The translations under genes and the position numbers were made by a program. From Cymodocea nodosa (taxonomy: Eukaryota > Streptophyta > Magnoliopsida > Alismatales > Cymodoceaceae), in assembly GCA_036874045.1 (NCBI GenBank), contig CM072337.1:25828001-25892000 (forward strand): 64,000 bases of DNA, read 5' to 3'. Positions 46,664-59,630 of this stretch are shown piece after piece. Under the pieces are notes generated by a model. The model made no database searches and was not told where the DNA came from. It worked only from the letters and a program-made list of their open reading frames with translations. Every line of letters begins with the position of its first letter. The first letter of the stretch is position 1.

Positions 46664-48146
46664 ATGGGTGTTGCCGTTTTGCCGTCTAGCCCTGGATCAT
46701 CCTCCAATGTCGTCGGAGTTCATCTACTTCTGGCGTTCGCGAGCTCGCTGCTTCTGTTGTCGGCGGACCGGGGCTTTGCCCAGCAAACTGGTATTACAAG
46801 GCGCTACAGACTGGACGTGAGCAATAGACATATATATATGTTCAACTTTGATCTATATGCTTGATATATTAATGGTGTTAATAACTAATCGTGCGGTTAA
46901 TGTATATATTTGTAGATAAAGATGCAGAATGTAACAAGGCTTTGCCAGACGAAGAGCAAAGTGACTGCAAACGGGCAGTTGCCGGGGCCTCCCATCGTTG
47001 CCAGGGAAGGCGATCGACTTGAGATCTTGGTCGTCAACCATGTCCGGCATAACGTCACCTTGCACTGGTACGTAGGTAGATGATTTGTTTGCCTCCTAGG
47101 GTGCACCTGCTTCACGAGCACTCCACTCCTTGCGTCGAGAGTTCTTCTTGATAAACCTATCAAAGTCGCTCTCCCACGGACTGAGTTTCACAAGTTCATC
47201 TCCGCGTTATTTAAGAGCAGTGCCAGGATAGCAACAGAACAAATGCACCCATTTGGTACCTTGAGGCTACCACTGGAAACAGTAGTAGTAAACGTGGTTA
47301 GCATGGAAAATCGTACATATATAGATGAATGTAGGAATGAAACTTGAGTTGATACGTGATAAATTTCTTGATGTTAAGATGATTATTTTATATGATATTA
47401 AAACTACAAGTGCGGAAAAATATGAAAGTTTTACGTAGATAAGTGCAGAAATAGAATTTAGACTGATATATGATAAATTTATGTACTTAATTATTAATGA
47501 TTGGTTTTGAGATAGATTATTTTTAGTAAATCAGTTCATTAGTTAGATTCAAGTCAAACGCGTAATTAAGTACATGCACGCATGATTGAGTGGGCAGTGT
47601 TGTTTTTTGGATGAGATGCAACGCAGGCACGGCGTGAGGCAGCTACGAAGTGCGTGGGCGGACGGACCGGCGTACATAAGCCACTGCCCGATCCGGGAGG
47701 GCCAGAGGTACCTGTACAACTTCACGGTGGTGGGTCAGAGAGGCACCCTCTGGTGGCACGCACACTTCTCCTGGCTGAGGTCCACGCTCTACGGAGCCAT
47801 CGTCATCCTCCCCAAGCACGGCGTCGCTTACCCCTTCCCCCGACCACACAAGGAGGTCCCTATCGTCTTCGGTACGTGCATATCCATTGATTGATCATGC
47901 CCATACATATATATATACAAGCATGTACTGATCAGTCTGATCCATCAATCATTTAAATTAATAATGACGGCGCTGATTATATATATGTGTGTGTGTGTAT
48001 TGCAGGTGAGTGGTGGAATGCGGACACAGAGGATGTGATCGGACAAGCCACCTTGACAGGCGGAGGTCCAAATGTGTCCGATGCTTACACCATCAACGGC
48101 CTACCCGGACCCTTCTACAACTGTTCTTCGGAAGGTATATATATCG

Positions 48147-48181
<35 letters not shown>

Positions 48182-49432
48182 ATATGTAGATATATATATA
48201 TAAAGAAAGTTGTAATCATATATATATCTAGCTTTATGATTGGTTTATTAATTGCGACGCGCAGATACTTACAAGCTTATGGTGAAGCCGGGGAAGACCT
48301 ACCTACTCCGCCTCGCCAACGCCGCACTCAACGAAGACCTGTTCTTCAGCATCGCCGACCACAACGTCACCGTCGTCGAGGCGGATGCCGTCTACGTGAA
48401 ACCCTTCGTCACCGACACAGTTGTCATAACACCCGGCCAGACCGCCAACGTCCTCCTCCACACCAAACCCAACGTCCCCAACGCCACCTTCGCCATGGCC
48501 GCGAGACCCTACGTCACCGGCCTCGGCACCTTCGACAACTCCACCGCCGCCGCGATCCTCGAGTACGAGGACGACAGCAAACATGAGCTCCCCCTGCTCA
48601 AACCTAACCTTCCGTCTCTAAACGACACATCGTACGTGACAAAGTTCAACGGCAAGTTCAGGAGCCTGGCCACCGCCAAGTTCCCTGCCAACGTCCCCCA
48701 AAAGGTGGACAGGCGGTTCTTCTTTACCATCGGCCTTGGTACGACACCGTGCACCAACGCCAACCAGAAGTGCCAAGGACCCAACGGCGACATGTTCGCC
48801 GCGGCTGTCAACAACGTGTCGTTCTCGATGCCGACCGTCGCGCTCCTGGAAGCCCACTATTTCGGGAGATCGAACGGGGTGTACGCCGCCAACCTCCCCA
48901 ACTACCCTGTCGTGCCATTCGACTACACCGGCACGCCACCGAACAACACGATGTTGGGGAAGGGGACCAAGGTGGTGGTCGTGCCATTCAACACCAACGT
49001 GGAGATGGTGCTGCAGGACACGAGCATCCTCGGAGCAGAGAGCCATCCCATCCACCTCCATGGGTTCAACCTCTTCGTCGTAGGGCAGGGGTTCGGGAAC
49101 TACGATCCAGCGAACGACCCTGCCAGCTACAACCTTGTGGATCCTGTGGAGAGGAACACGATCGGCGTCCCCGTCGGTGGTTGGGTCGCCGTTCGATTCA
49201 AGGCCGACAATCCCGGTGAGTTGATATCCAACGTACCTTAAGTAGTACATACCATGTACAGTGTGATCATGGAATTTGATCTTTGCTCGCCGTGTTCGAA
49301 GGGGTTTGGTTCATGCACTGCCACTTCGAAGTCCACACGAGCTGGGGGCTAGACATGGCGTGGGTGGTGCTCGACGGCGACCTGCCGTCACAGAAGCTTC
49401 CGCCGCCTCCGTCGGATCTTCCCAAGTGCTGA
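46664..49432 (+). CDS. LAC: Laccase (multicopper oxidase), six exons
   Basis: Exons 46664-46816, 46916-47067, 47627-47871, 48006-48134, 48265-49215 and 49302-49432 give 586 residues, frame kept at each GT-AG junction. Residues 1-39 form a signal peptide ([14 protein letters not shown] core). All four laccase copper signatures are present: HWHG (101-104), WWHAHFSW (144-151), HPIHLHG (487-493) and [12 protein letters not shown] (549-560), with Leu at the axial type-1 position as usual in plants. Multiple NxS/T sites fit a secreted glycoprotein. Laccases oxidise monolignols and other phenolics in the cell wall, reducing oxygen to water. The C-terminus [11 protein letters not shown] is typical of plant laccases. 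AC elements upstream and a miR397-like site (48314-48334) suggest a lignin-related member. Which Arabidopsis orthologue it matches cannot be told by eye. Length is normal (560-590). Confidence 0.96.
48149..48180 (+). repeat. (ATCT)n microsatellite in laccase intron 4
   Basis: About eight ATCT tetranucleotides in tandem, followed by a TATATA run. Confidence 0.95.
48314..48334 (+). promoter_or_regulatory. Possible miR397 target site in laccase exon 5
   Basis: The 21 bases encoding part of LANAALNE correspond to the site at which the conserved miR397 targets plant laccases. Compared with the canonical complement, four positions differ (miRNA positions 3, 12, 19 and 20, one of them a wobble), so pairing is borderline. 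The miRNA sequence is used from memory. Confidence 0.4.
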
Positions 49433-51097
49433 TCGGATCTGGCCGGGATTTGGAAAATTTTATACTTCCGGCCCCCCATCATGCGTTGGAAAATGTTTGT
49501 CGTGGTTGGGAAAAGAATAAATGGTTGAGTTGGGTTTTTTAGTAGTTGACTTTGTCTTTTTGTCCTTTCCCCGCCAAAAAAAAAGAGGAATAAATCGGGA
49601 GTTTTTTAATAATCTGCCTTGTAATTGGTACATGCATGATTTCCCTTTACCCACACACATATATATATTTATATGCACAAATATTTTACTGAAATCAAAT
49701 AAACTTATTTTCCTTTGATTTTTCATTTTACTATATATATTATTTTCCCTTGACTTCCTCGGCACAATCATCCCATTCCAAATTATTTATCATCGCTTGA
49801 AGATTCATCCTAACAAAATGATGAGACAACACAATTAACTAAATTCCCATTTCCATATTCAAAACAAGTTTCCTTTCAATAATATACCAATAGTGAATAA
49901 GAATTTTGAGGAGAAAAAAAAAAAATCTTAAATCTTAATTTAGACAACAGACCATCATTAGCAAAAATAGGGACATTACTCTAAAGGAAACAATTTTTTG
50001 GGCAGTATAGATTAGTCATCTATTGCATTGCTGAGAGAATAAATTTTTGATTTAGATCAAAACGAAATTACCACCATTGTCAAAAAAATTTTAAGTAGTC
50101 GAATTTACCCAGATTATGTGATTTGGTACTTTGCCAACAATATTCAAACTTTTGTGACAACATTCTCTCCATCTCTCTGTTTTTCTGATAAGTATGGTTT
50201 TCTGCTTTAACCAATATTCGAACTTTGATGGTATTAATTAATGCAATTGGTGATAATAATATTCTCTCTTAATAATTTTAAAAACAGTGATCTAGTTACC
50301 AGACTTTGCAGAAACAATTAGATCATCAAATACGATAGAACAGAATCTTCTGTTGTCATTATTATTATCCATTGTTAACTTGGATTGGCACTTAAATTGG
50401 ATCAATATCCTTGATGGTCCAGTGACAGCTTGTTGGAATCTAATATTATACAAAGACATCTATCTATAAAAAATTACATGCACATCCTAAAAACAATGTG
50501 TATTAATATGAAGTCTTGCTAATGGCCCACCATGTCCAACTAAAAACTTGGCCAATACTAGCAGTCTTAAATCCTTGATGACTAGAATATGAAAAATTGA
50601 CTAAAAGCTAAAAATATACATCGTGGATAGATTTTAAGTTAATATATTTAATAATAAGTATAATATATATTTTTAGATGATTTCGAGTCGTCAAGACTAC
50701 GAATTGCAAGCGGTGAAATGTCCATCTCACTGCTCTCGGATACTTGGTAATAGTAGAGGTATAATATTTTTAATTATAAATATCTACAATTCTTTTTTCC
50801 CGTATTAAAGAAAAAAGCTTGCAGCGGAAAATTTCACATTTCCCCTTGATTAAGATTAAATTAAAATTTGGTGAACGGTTTCGTCTTAGGTGTTGTGCAG
50901 GGGGTCACGGTCGAAGATCTTCTCCCACTTCCTTCCACTCCCGAGTCCCTCCGCCCTTTTCTGGCCTCGTTCGGCCCCCTTTCTCCTCGTTTCGCTTGGT
51001 GGCAGGTCATCACCACCGCGCTCACCCGCAACGTTGTCCACCACCAACACCCAACCCTAAAGGCTCCAGATCGGTGGAGGACGGCGGAGGGGCGCCG
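49433..51097. other. Intergenic DNA between laccase and the acyltransferase
   Basis: AT-rich, with no gene. The last 200 bp are GC-rich and are probably the promoter and leader of the downstream gene. Confidence 0.5.
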
Positions 51098-54000
51098 ATG
51101 AGCCGGCCGAGATACCTGACGTTGCCGATCGTGATCGTGCTCGTTGCCATCGGGTACCTCTACTATGCCACGGTCTTTGTCTTCATATACGAGTGGCTGG
51201 GGTTGGCCACTGCGTCCGGGCTGATGAATACAGTCGTTATCTCGGGTTTGGCGGCCATGTCGCTTGTCACTTACGTCATGGCTATAGCGAGAGACCCTGG
51301 GTATGTGCCGTCCTCGTTCGTTCCCGACATCGAAGATCCCGAGAATCCCATCCATGAGATCAAGAGAAAGGTTCGTTTCTGGACTCCTTTAAGCTATTTA
51401 TTATTTTTGGTTTATTCAAACTAGCAAGCCGTGACGTCCAAGCCAGTCCAGCATGCCGGTTCCGGGACCTCGTATTTACTGGAGAGCTCATAGTGGAGCT
51501 CAAAAGAGCTTCTTTAGACGAAGACAGAGCCCTGAGCTGGATTTCCAAAAGCTAGGGTGAGTTCTGGAAGAGATGATTGAAAGGATGACCGAATACTCTT
51601 TCTTAGATCCAAGCAATCGTTAGGCCAATAATTTATCGTCACACTATTTATAACCTAGTGGAAGGAGCGCTCTTCCACATTTGGGAAGCTCTTCTCCTCC
51701 TTCATAACAACCCTCCACAATTAACTATACAACTCAGCAAATCCAACAACCTATAGTCAGACTTGATCGGGCGAATGCCACACCCGAATCTGATAACCCA
51801 ACAACCAAATCCTAAACCACCAGCATAACATTCAGCAAAGAATGGACATGGAACCGCCACTAACCTATTTTGTTATTTGTTATGATGTCCAGCATAATCA
51901 TTGTTCTTATGTTGGTGTGGTCTCTTGTAATCTTATCCAAATCCAAAGTTATCAAGGAGAAAAGTGATGTCGAGGTGACACAAAACCCCTCCCTTGCAAA
52001 AACCAAGAGTGGTATGGTGTCCTGATTGAAACAAGATGCTACAACAACAACAACAATTCAAGTTATAATCTCACTTCGGGGGTCAGCTACATGAATTATT
52101 TTCTTCCATGTATTTCTAATTCTATTTATAAATTGAAATAAGATCATGATTTATGAAATTTATAATTTTAAATAAATCTTAGAAAACAACACCTAAAAAA
52201 TTCTAGGAAACAACCTTTTCATTTATGGAGGTATGGTTTCATTGAATTGGACACTTGTTGAATTGGAAAAGACCCCATCTAAGAATAATTTCATTACTCC
52301 TACTAATATAGGTCCTAAGCATTTAGAAGTCTTGCTTTTATGGATCTCATGAATATCTAATTATATAACTTCATCATTATTCCTATTTTTGTTGAACCTA
52401 CATTCTATATATTTAATTGTTGTCCTACTCAATCTAAACCATTTAGACTCTAAAGTGTTTCTCTATAATTCTAGTTTAGAATTAATTCTTGACCTACGTT
52501 CCATAATTCAGTTTCTTGACGATAATGCTTAAGTCAAAGGTAAAAAATCAAAGGTTTTTAAAAGTTCATAACAAAAACAAAAATATATACAAAATAATGT
52601 GTAGATGAGTCAATATGAATATATATATGATTGTAGTGATGAAAACAATTGAATCGATCACCATTAAAGTAGGGTGAAGCATATTTCTACGTTTGATAAT
52701 AAATTTATAATTTTAATATGTTATTGAGTCAGATAGCATGTGCTATGCTATGCTACAGATTTCTTTGAAGTTACTAATGGTATACCAGGCAAACATGTAT
52801 TTTCTGTAATCATTAACTTTGTGCTTGCTAGTTGCTGCGAACAAGTTGCATTCCTGGTGGCCAAATCTGCCCAGCTATTTTCACATCAATTTCTGTAGGT
52901 TTTCATGTGTTAGTGTTGTGATGTTGACAAATTAAAAGTACCTTATAGTACTCCATCTCTAATATCATTTATTTTAGTTTTTATCCTGCTGCTGGTGCCA
53001 AAATCTCCATATCATTTGTTTTAGTTTCATGTGTTATAGATATTTATTCAAGAGTAACTTTGTAGTGTCTTAAATTTTTTTTGCATGCAGAGATGACTTG
53101 TCCATTGTTCCAGTCATACTTTTAAATCTCTCGGATTGTTTTATCCCAGTGCATTGCAACCTGGCAATTCTCAAAAATCTTTTATTTTATATCTCCCAGG
53201 GTGGTGATCTTAGATACTGTCAGAAGTGCTCTCACTACAAGCCTCCACGTGCACATCATTGTCGTGTGTGCAAAAGGTGTGTTTTGAGAATGGTATGTAC
53301 GGTCAATTGTGTCTGTGTATTTTTGCACATTCATTGATGCTAAAGTAGTATATTGTGCTACAGGATCATCATTGTATTTGGATTAATAACTGTGTGGGAC
53401 ATGCAAATTACAAGGTTTTCCTTGTCTTTGTCCTTTATTCTGTGATTTCATGCATCCACTCCATGGTATCTACCTTCATCTATCACTTTACTTGACTTAT
53501 GAAGCAGGGCTTGTATCTCACCAAACAATCTCTAATTTTCCTCCAGATCCTACTTGTGGGTAGTGTTGTTTATAATGTCCGCGAAGATCAACCAAGTGGA
53601 GGCTCTATCAGGACGTCATATGTATGTTCAGAAAATCATTTCTTTTGTACCATTTACAAAGAACTCACCTACCTATGTTTCTTGTAGATCATTTCCGGGG
53701 TATTGCTATTTCCCTTGACTTTTGCACTAAGCATCCTCCTTGGATGGCATGCATACCTTATTTTACATAACAAAACCACAATTGAGGTTAGTAAAGTCAG
53801 CTTCTAGTTACCAATAGATGTTAATATTTTTTGTAGAAAAATAGAAATTATTATTGTTTGGAATAGTTCATTAATAATGTGTTTTCATATTCTTTTCTAC
53901 AGTATCATGAAGGTGTTAGGGCTATGTGGCTGGCAGAAAAGGTGGGAAATGTTTATCGACATCCCTATCATCTTGCTGCTTATGAGAATCTCGTATCAGT

Positions 54001-57000
54001 AAGAGCCAGACAATTTATTATTTGTTTTCATTCTTTTATTAAGAACTTTGTTCTACCAGTTATGCATTGTTTGTAACACCAAGCTTTACCAAGTTTTTCT
54101 TTCCTATACAAGTTTATGTTAAATTCAGCATAGCATGTTGACTATTAATGGAGGCAATCAAAGTCCTTGCTTTAGTGGATATTTTTTATCTTAATATGAT
54201 TGTAAATGCCTTCAAGTATTAGATCAACACAATGTACAACACATGAAGTCCAAAAAAAAGGTATTTTCTTCGTCAACTAATGAGAAGTTGCAATGTTATA
54301 ATCTCTGTAACAACTTTCACAGCATTTGTAGCTCCAATCTCTTCAATGCAAGTGTCAAATTTTAAGATATGTTCAACATTATGTATTTCGCTTGATGTGT
54401 CAACTGATCAAAGAAAATTTGTGTCTTTTGTTTCATTAAAACAAAGATTCATGATGCTTCTTCCTTTTCTATTTGTCTATGCATCTGTCATGATTTTGCA
54501 ATCATGTTGTCTCCATACTTTTTCATGAATTTCTAACTCCTTGCATGTATACTCTACAACTTCATTCTACATTGGTACACTAAGTTTATAGCCATTTTAA
54601 GTTCCATTGCTTTTAGCATCATTGTGAAACTTTTCAAAGTGACATTATGAAAATGGACACTTCTTACATTCATTGGGTTGTGTATTGACATGTTCTCTCT
54701 TCTTGTACCCTTTTCATTGTGGAATTAATGTAAGCCCATTTGGACTTTCCCTATTCATCAACTTCAATGTGGTTATTTTCTATCAAACCCATGTACTTTA
54801 CTTGTTTTCTAATGGCTTTAATGTACAATGTTTCTTCGAGTTGGAACTTCCCTTACAATATTAGCATTGTCATCAATCAGATGCACAATCTCTTAATTCT
54901 TGTTCAATGGCCTTTTTCTTTGCTTTCTCATTTTTTCCCTCCATGAAAGTTGTGATTTTTGTTATATTTTGATGTATGTTATTTGATGATGAAAATAAGG
55001 TAAAAATTAGTTTTAAATTAGAATTATGGAGAGATATTTTAGAGTTCAAAGGATTTAAATGAGTAGGTCAAAAGTTGAATATATGAAGTTAGGTTTAACA
55101 AAAATAATAATGATAATGAAATTATACAATTAAATGGTCATGAGATACGTTAAAATAGAACTTTGAAGTACTTAGGCTCTATAATAATTAAAAATAGAGA
55201 AATTATAGAAGTTGTTATTCATAGAATTAAAATATAATGGATGAAATGAAGAAGTGCTTGGTGATAGGAGAATATCTTTAAAATTAAAAGAAAAATTATA
55301 TAAAATTGCTATTTACTTGACTTGCTTTTTTACTTAAAATGCTTGGGTATAAAGCATGACTATGTGTAAAAAATTAGTGTTGCAGAGATGTGAATGTTTA
55401 AATAGGTGAGTGGTAATACTATAAGGGATAAGCTAAAAACAAGAGTAGAGAGAGAGTTGGATCAATTGAAGATAAAATAAGAAAAAATTGGTTTAAATGG
55501 TTTGATCATATCCTTAGGAAGTAAAAATTGCACTAGTTAGGAAAGGAAAATTAATCAGTAAAAAAAAAAAACTAAAAGAAGTAAAAGACTTAAAATTGCT
55601 TGGTTAGGAATTATGAAAAAAGATTTAAATTTATGTAATTTAACTAAAGATTTAATTATAGATAAAAATACATGTAAGAAAAAAATTCATACCACCAATC
55701 CTACATAGTGGAATTATGGCTTAGAGTGTTGTTACCTAAAATGCTTGTTCACATTGAGTGCAATCGCCAACAATTCAAGTGAAATGTTTCTTGACTCTAG
55801 ATACTTTGGTATGTATTTATCCAGCAAATGAACGCCTACTTCCTGTTGGATACTTTGGATCGGTAATTGTTCCATAGCTCCTACATGGATTACTCAATTT
55901 AGCTTTCATAACAAAATTTAAGGATTTGCAAGCAGAACCACTTGACATCACAAAATTGTTCAAGAATTACATATTTAAATATTTGAAAATGTTATCAAAA
56001 ATAAATTAAGGAAAATCTTGTCCGTTTTCCTTGAAACTATTACATAAATTGAAAAGGCTACCATAAAATAAAATTATTTACTAAAAAAATACAAGGCAAG
56101 CCTTGTTGTCGGGGGAAGGAGTGAGGAAGGTGCTGCAATGTAGGGATGGGCAGCCATTGGAAGAAGCCACCGTGGGCATCACTAGCAGAGACTGAGCCTT
56201 GCTAGACTATAGAGGGAGAGAAGAGAGCAAAGGAGGAAGGAGGAGAAAAGCTAGAGGAGGAAGAGAAGCCAGTGGAGGAACCACGAGTGTTGGAAAATGT
56301 GCGTTGGAAACCTACACGGAATCTTTGTTCATGTGCTCGAAACCCTTAATGTGAACTCTTATGCGGAAACTGTGCTTACGTGAAGTTTTTTTTTGCATGA
56401 TCGCCATTTACACTTTTACGTCTATTATATTTTATATTAAATGGATATCCGTGTAAATTAATTAAATATTAAATGATTGGTTTAACTGTTTTTTCCAACG
56501 TTGTAATCTCTTTTTTTAAGAATGCCTGTTTAAACTCGAAAATGGCCATTTTTAATCAACCCATTTTTTCACCTCTTTTTATAAAAATAAAATGGTTTTG
56601 TTCCAAAACCATATAAAGGCAATTTTTTGGTTTTTGAAATAGTGGTTTTTATACGTATATGTATTACATTTCTTTTGAAATGGTTTGAATGATATGATTG
56701 TCAATTGTCGTGTTCTGAAAATGAAAGGAAGCTCGATCGGTGTATGAACTCATGCGTCTATTCTTTATTTTATTTCCTTATGAAACTTTCAATTGTATTT
56801 GTATTTATTTACTTCTTCGGATTATACATTGTCTTATGCAATAAAGTATGCTGAGAACATAGTTACAAATGGTCTATTAACGGAAAATAATTTATATATG
56901 AACTAGTCAATTTGAAGGTCCGTCCCGTAAGACATGGGCTATGCATAGAATTATTCTGACTTGTCAACTGAACCTTGTACCAGAAAAAAACGTGTTAATT

Positions 57001-57137
57001 GAACTATCTGTCGAATTTCCTGGCAGGTGCTTGGTCCAAACGTTTTATGTTGGGCATGCCCCACGACTGGCTACATCGGCTCTGGGCTCCGCTTCCGGAC
57101 ACACTACGACAGCACCAATCCACCTCCATCAAGGTGA
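51098..57137 (+). CDS. PAT16: DHHC protein S-acyltransferase (PAT15/16-like), seven exons
   Basis: Exons 51098-51370, 53200-53292, 53364-53465, 53547-53621, 53688-53786, 53903-53998 and 57027-57137 encode 282 residues; every exon is a multiple of three. Two N-terminal membrane helices (about 8-31 and 41-63), a DPG motif (66-68), the cysteine-rich domain starting [16 protein letters not shown] (97-112) with the catalytic DHHC at 123-126 and NCVGHANY after it, two further helices (about 140-160, 182-204) and the TTxE motif (TTIE, 211-214). The C-terminus [20 protein letters not shown] fits the plant PAT15/16 group. These enzymes attach palmitate to cysteines of proteins at Golgi, ER or plasma membrane. 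Introns 1 (1.8 kb) and 6 (3.0 kb) hold transposon debris; the others are 66-116 bp. Length is close to the family norm (about 300). Confidence 0.95.
52041..52525 (-). mobile_element. RTE-type LINE 3' fragment in intron 1 of the acyltransferase
   Basis: On the minus strand, [18 protein letters not shown] near 52.5 kb matches the plant RTE reverse-transcriptase tail KLELWRETLESKGFRLSRSK. The 3' end (complement of ACAACAACAACAACAATTCA followed by CTTCGGGGGTCAGCTACATG) is the characteristic RTE terminus. Decayed. Confidence 0.65.
54255..54950 (-). mobile_element. hAT-type transposase fragment (DUF659 region) in intron 6
   Basis: The minus strand reads [41 protein letters not shown] and [16 protein letters not shown], matching the DUF659 pattern W..YGCTIMSDGWTDRRGRSI, FLKSVDAS and EEVGEENVVQVVTD. 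In-frame stops mark it as dead. Confidence 0.7.
54965..55745 (+). mobile_element. RTE-type LINE reverse-transcriptase fragment in intron 6
   Basis: The plus strand carries, with stops and shifts, [59 protein letters not shown] and [11 protein letters not shown], in the order found at the C-terminus of plant RTE LINEs (RYLGSM, HRIKAGW, KGKFYRTA). It ends at TAGTGGAATTATGGCTTAGA, the RTE 3' end. Opposite in orientation to the intron 1 copy. Confidence 0.75.
55746..57026. other. Rest of intron 6 of the acyltransferase
   Basis: Contains a purine-rich tract at about 56110-56290. No coding similarity was recognised. Confidence 0.4.
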
Positions 57138-59357
57138 TAACTGGAGAAGCAGAGACGTAAACCTTAAAGATTCGGATTTGTTTTGGGGTATCTTAGCAGA
57201 ATATGTTGGTTTCATGAAGATGCCATTCTCGCTGTACATTGGAACACAGATTGGCCGGTTTTAACATACGAATTTATCAGACGAGGGAAATTTCCTTGTT
57301 CATCACGAATCCTAATTTTGAGTTGATTAGCAGTTAGATCCTATCCTCTATCTCCTGCCCAAAGGAAAGAGGACCTTACCGAAGGCATTCTTGTTGGGGG
57401 CAGGGGATTTCGCCGTTGCTCTTTGGAGAGTCTCTATACTTTAGGTGTACACTCGACCTCACTAAATCATTTTATGTTTATTTCATGTAAGCTCATTTTT
57501 TGTTATATTCTTTCAATTCTCTGGGCCTCACCTGTAATCTTAGGAATAAAATTTCTTATTTTATATTGTTTTGGAATTGCAATTTAGTGAATCCGAGTGT
57601 ATTGACGTAACGTCTGCAAGCAGGAAGTTTTTATGCGTTGCAATTTATAATGTTCACAAACATTATTGGGGATGTGTAAGTTGGTATTTGGTAGACGTAA
57701 TGTTCATGACGACGTATAATGAGATTGTTGCTTTCAAGATTGTACTTGCTAATTGGGATTGCTTTGATAAAGTTTAACCTTGGATATTCTTTAAAAAGTA
57801 TGAAATATTTCTTGTACCTTTTTTTTATAATATTATTATCTTAGATGCTCTCAAAATTTTAAAATCGTAGCTATAATATTTTTCTAATAATTGTTTCTCA
57901 GTTACTCACATGTATTATGATTTTAAAATCTCAATGATATCTAAGATAATATTATAATTTAGAAAGTATACGAGTTATTTTTAACTTTTGTGTGGGTATT
58001 TAAAGTTAAAAAAAAATCTTTTTGCATATTTTTTTTGATATTGATTTGAATCGAGAATTTCTTCCTCTTCAACAGAATGGATAGAAGCTACGAGCAGCTT
58101 TGCAAACCCTACGGAGTTATGTGATGCTTTCCGTCCGTTTATTTTTTAAATGGAAATTATATTTTAACTAAAAATTATATATTTGCAGTGCATTTCTTTG
58201 GTTTTGATATGCCTATCGTTAGACCGAAAACAATCAATCACTGGCATATTTTTTTAAGGTCATTTATTTATGTTTTAATAAAGTGAAAAAAAATCAAATA
58301 TACTTTTCAGTTTATTTTATTAAAACGAAAGCACAATAGTCAGAATCAATGATTAAAGGCTAAACAGGTTTGGCTTAGCGTCACGGCTACATTCTTCTTC
58401 TTCTTCTTCTTCTATTATTTTCCAAGTGCATAGATAGCTCCCAAAGAGGGTTGTTGTTATTATTATAATGATTTACTTTTATATTAAAATTTGTATTTAA
58501 AATGCGACTCTTGGTCACCGTAAATAAAAGAGTTGCAGGTTCTTGGATTCCTTGGCTAGCTTGCTTGCTTGCAAACGTAGGTTTCTCCCTCACATTAATT
58601 CCCTTTTAATGCAAACAAGAATAAAGAGATGGACGGGCACACAAGTCAGACCAAAACTTCGTATATATATAAGTGTCGCTGTAGTCATATGATACCAATC
58701 ACGCCCCATCCACGATTAGATAGAAAGAGTAAACAAATCTACGAACGCAAACCAATAATAGACACATTACAGTTGATCATTAAATCTTTGCAAAAATTAT
58801 TCCAACTTTCAATCAAGACAAAAATATTTATATTTACAACTTAATATCTGATATATCGATGGCATCAAATTCTTAGACTTCTTCTTCTCCTTCTTCTTAT
58901 CCGTTCCATTCCACCCAATGATCCGTCCCACCCTTCTCCTCCTCCTCCTCCTCCTCTTCCTCCTCCCAGGAACCGCCCCTTCCATTACCGACATCAGAAA
59001 CAAAAGAGATCTAAAATGGTAAGGCGATGAAAGAAAGGATCAGGGCGACATACCATTATTTATCATCATCATTCTCTCAGAGATGAACACCGAATAATAT
59101 ATATTTACACAAACCACCACCATGTCTTCTTCTTCTTCTTAACAAACAAAACAAAATATACAATAGAAAGCAAGCATCTACTCTGTCTCTTTTTTATGGT
59201 TGGACTTGGTACATGTTCAAAGCAAGTAGCTAGCCAAGAGGAGTGTCCTACGCCCTAACCCTTCCCTCTCCTTGGACGGCAAAGATGACCCATGTCACAG
59301 AAAGAAAGAAGGAAGGTGTGGTGGAACAATCTCAGATCTTCAGGTGCTTCAAACCCA
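57138..59357. other. Intergenic DNA
   Basis: 3' flank of the acyltransferase, AT-rich DNA, then trinucleotide pyrimidine tracts (TTC)n at 58396-58412 and (CTC)n at about 58938-58968. No gene was seen. Confidence 0.5.
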
Positions 59358-59630
59358 TCACCAGTCCTGGTACTCCCTCCAGCAGATCAGCATGATGACG
59401 CATCTCCTCATGATGTAGAACCTCGCCCTTTGCTCCTTCACCAGTGAAGCGCATCTACTGGTGAAAGACCTCCTCCCCACCTTCGATTTCTTCAGCAGAG
59501 GCTCTCCCCCTCTCCTCCTCGTCTTCCTATTCCTCCTCCTGCTGTTGCTGCTGCAGCTGCAACTGCCGTTCTCGTTTCTGCTTTCCTTCTTCGACAGATT
59601 GCACTTGTTCTCATCCATGTATGCCTCCAT
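59358..59630 (-). CDS. RTFL/DVL (ROTUNDIFOLIA-LIKE/DEVIL) small polypeptide
   Basis: A 90-residue, intronless frame. The C-terminal third is the conserved RTF domain: RRSFTSRCASLVKEQRARFY followed by IMRRCVIMLICWREY (residues 53-87). The N-terminal part is Ser/Arg/Asn-rich and variable, as usual in the family (about 40-150 residues). RTFL/DVL peptides act at the plasma membrane and restrain polar cell proliferation; overexpression alters leaf, fruit and trichome shape in Arabidopsis. The start is fixed: an in-frame TAG lies three codons upstream of the ATG at 59630-59628. Such short genes are often missed. The gene stands alone, at least 2 kb from the nearest neighbour. Confidence 0.93.
   Translation of the reverse strand: MEAYMDENKCNLSKKESRNENGSCSCSSNSRRRNRKTRRRGGEPLLKKSKVGRRSFTSRCASLVKEQRARFYIMRRCVIMLICWREYQDW

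Noticed and set aside
48303..49250. Long minus-strand frames across the laccase exons
   Set aside because: GC-rich codon use of the laccase leaves antisense frames open; the sense exons explain the sequence fully.
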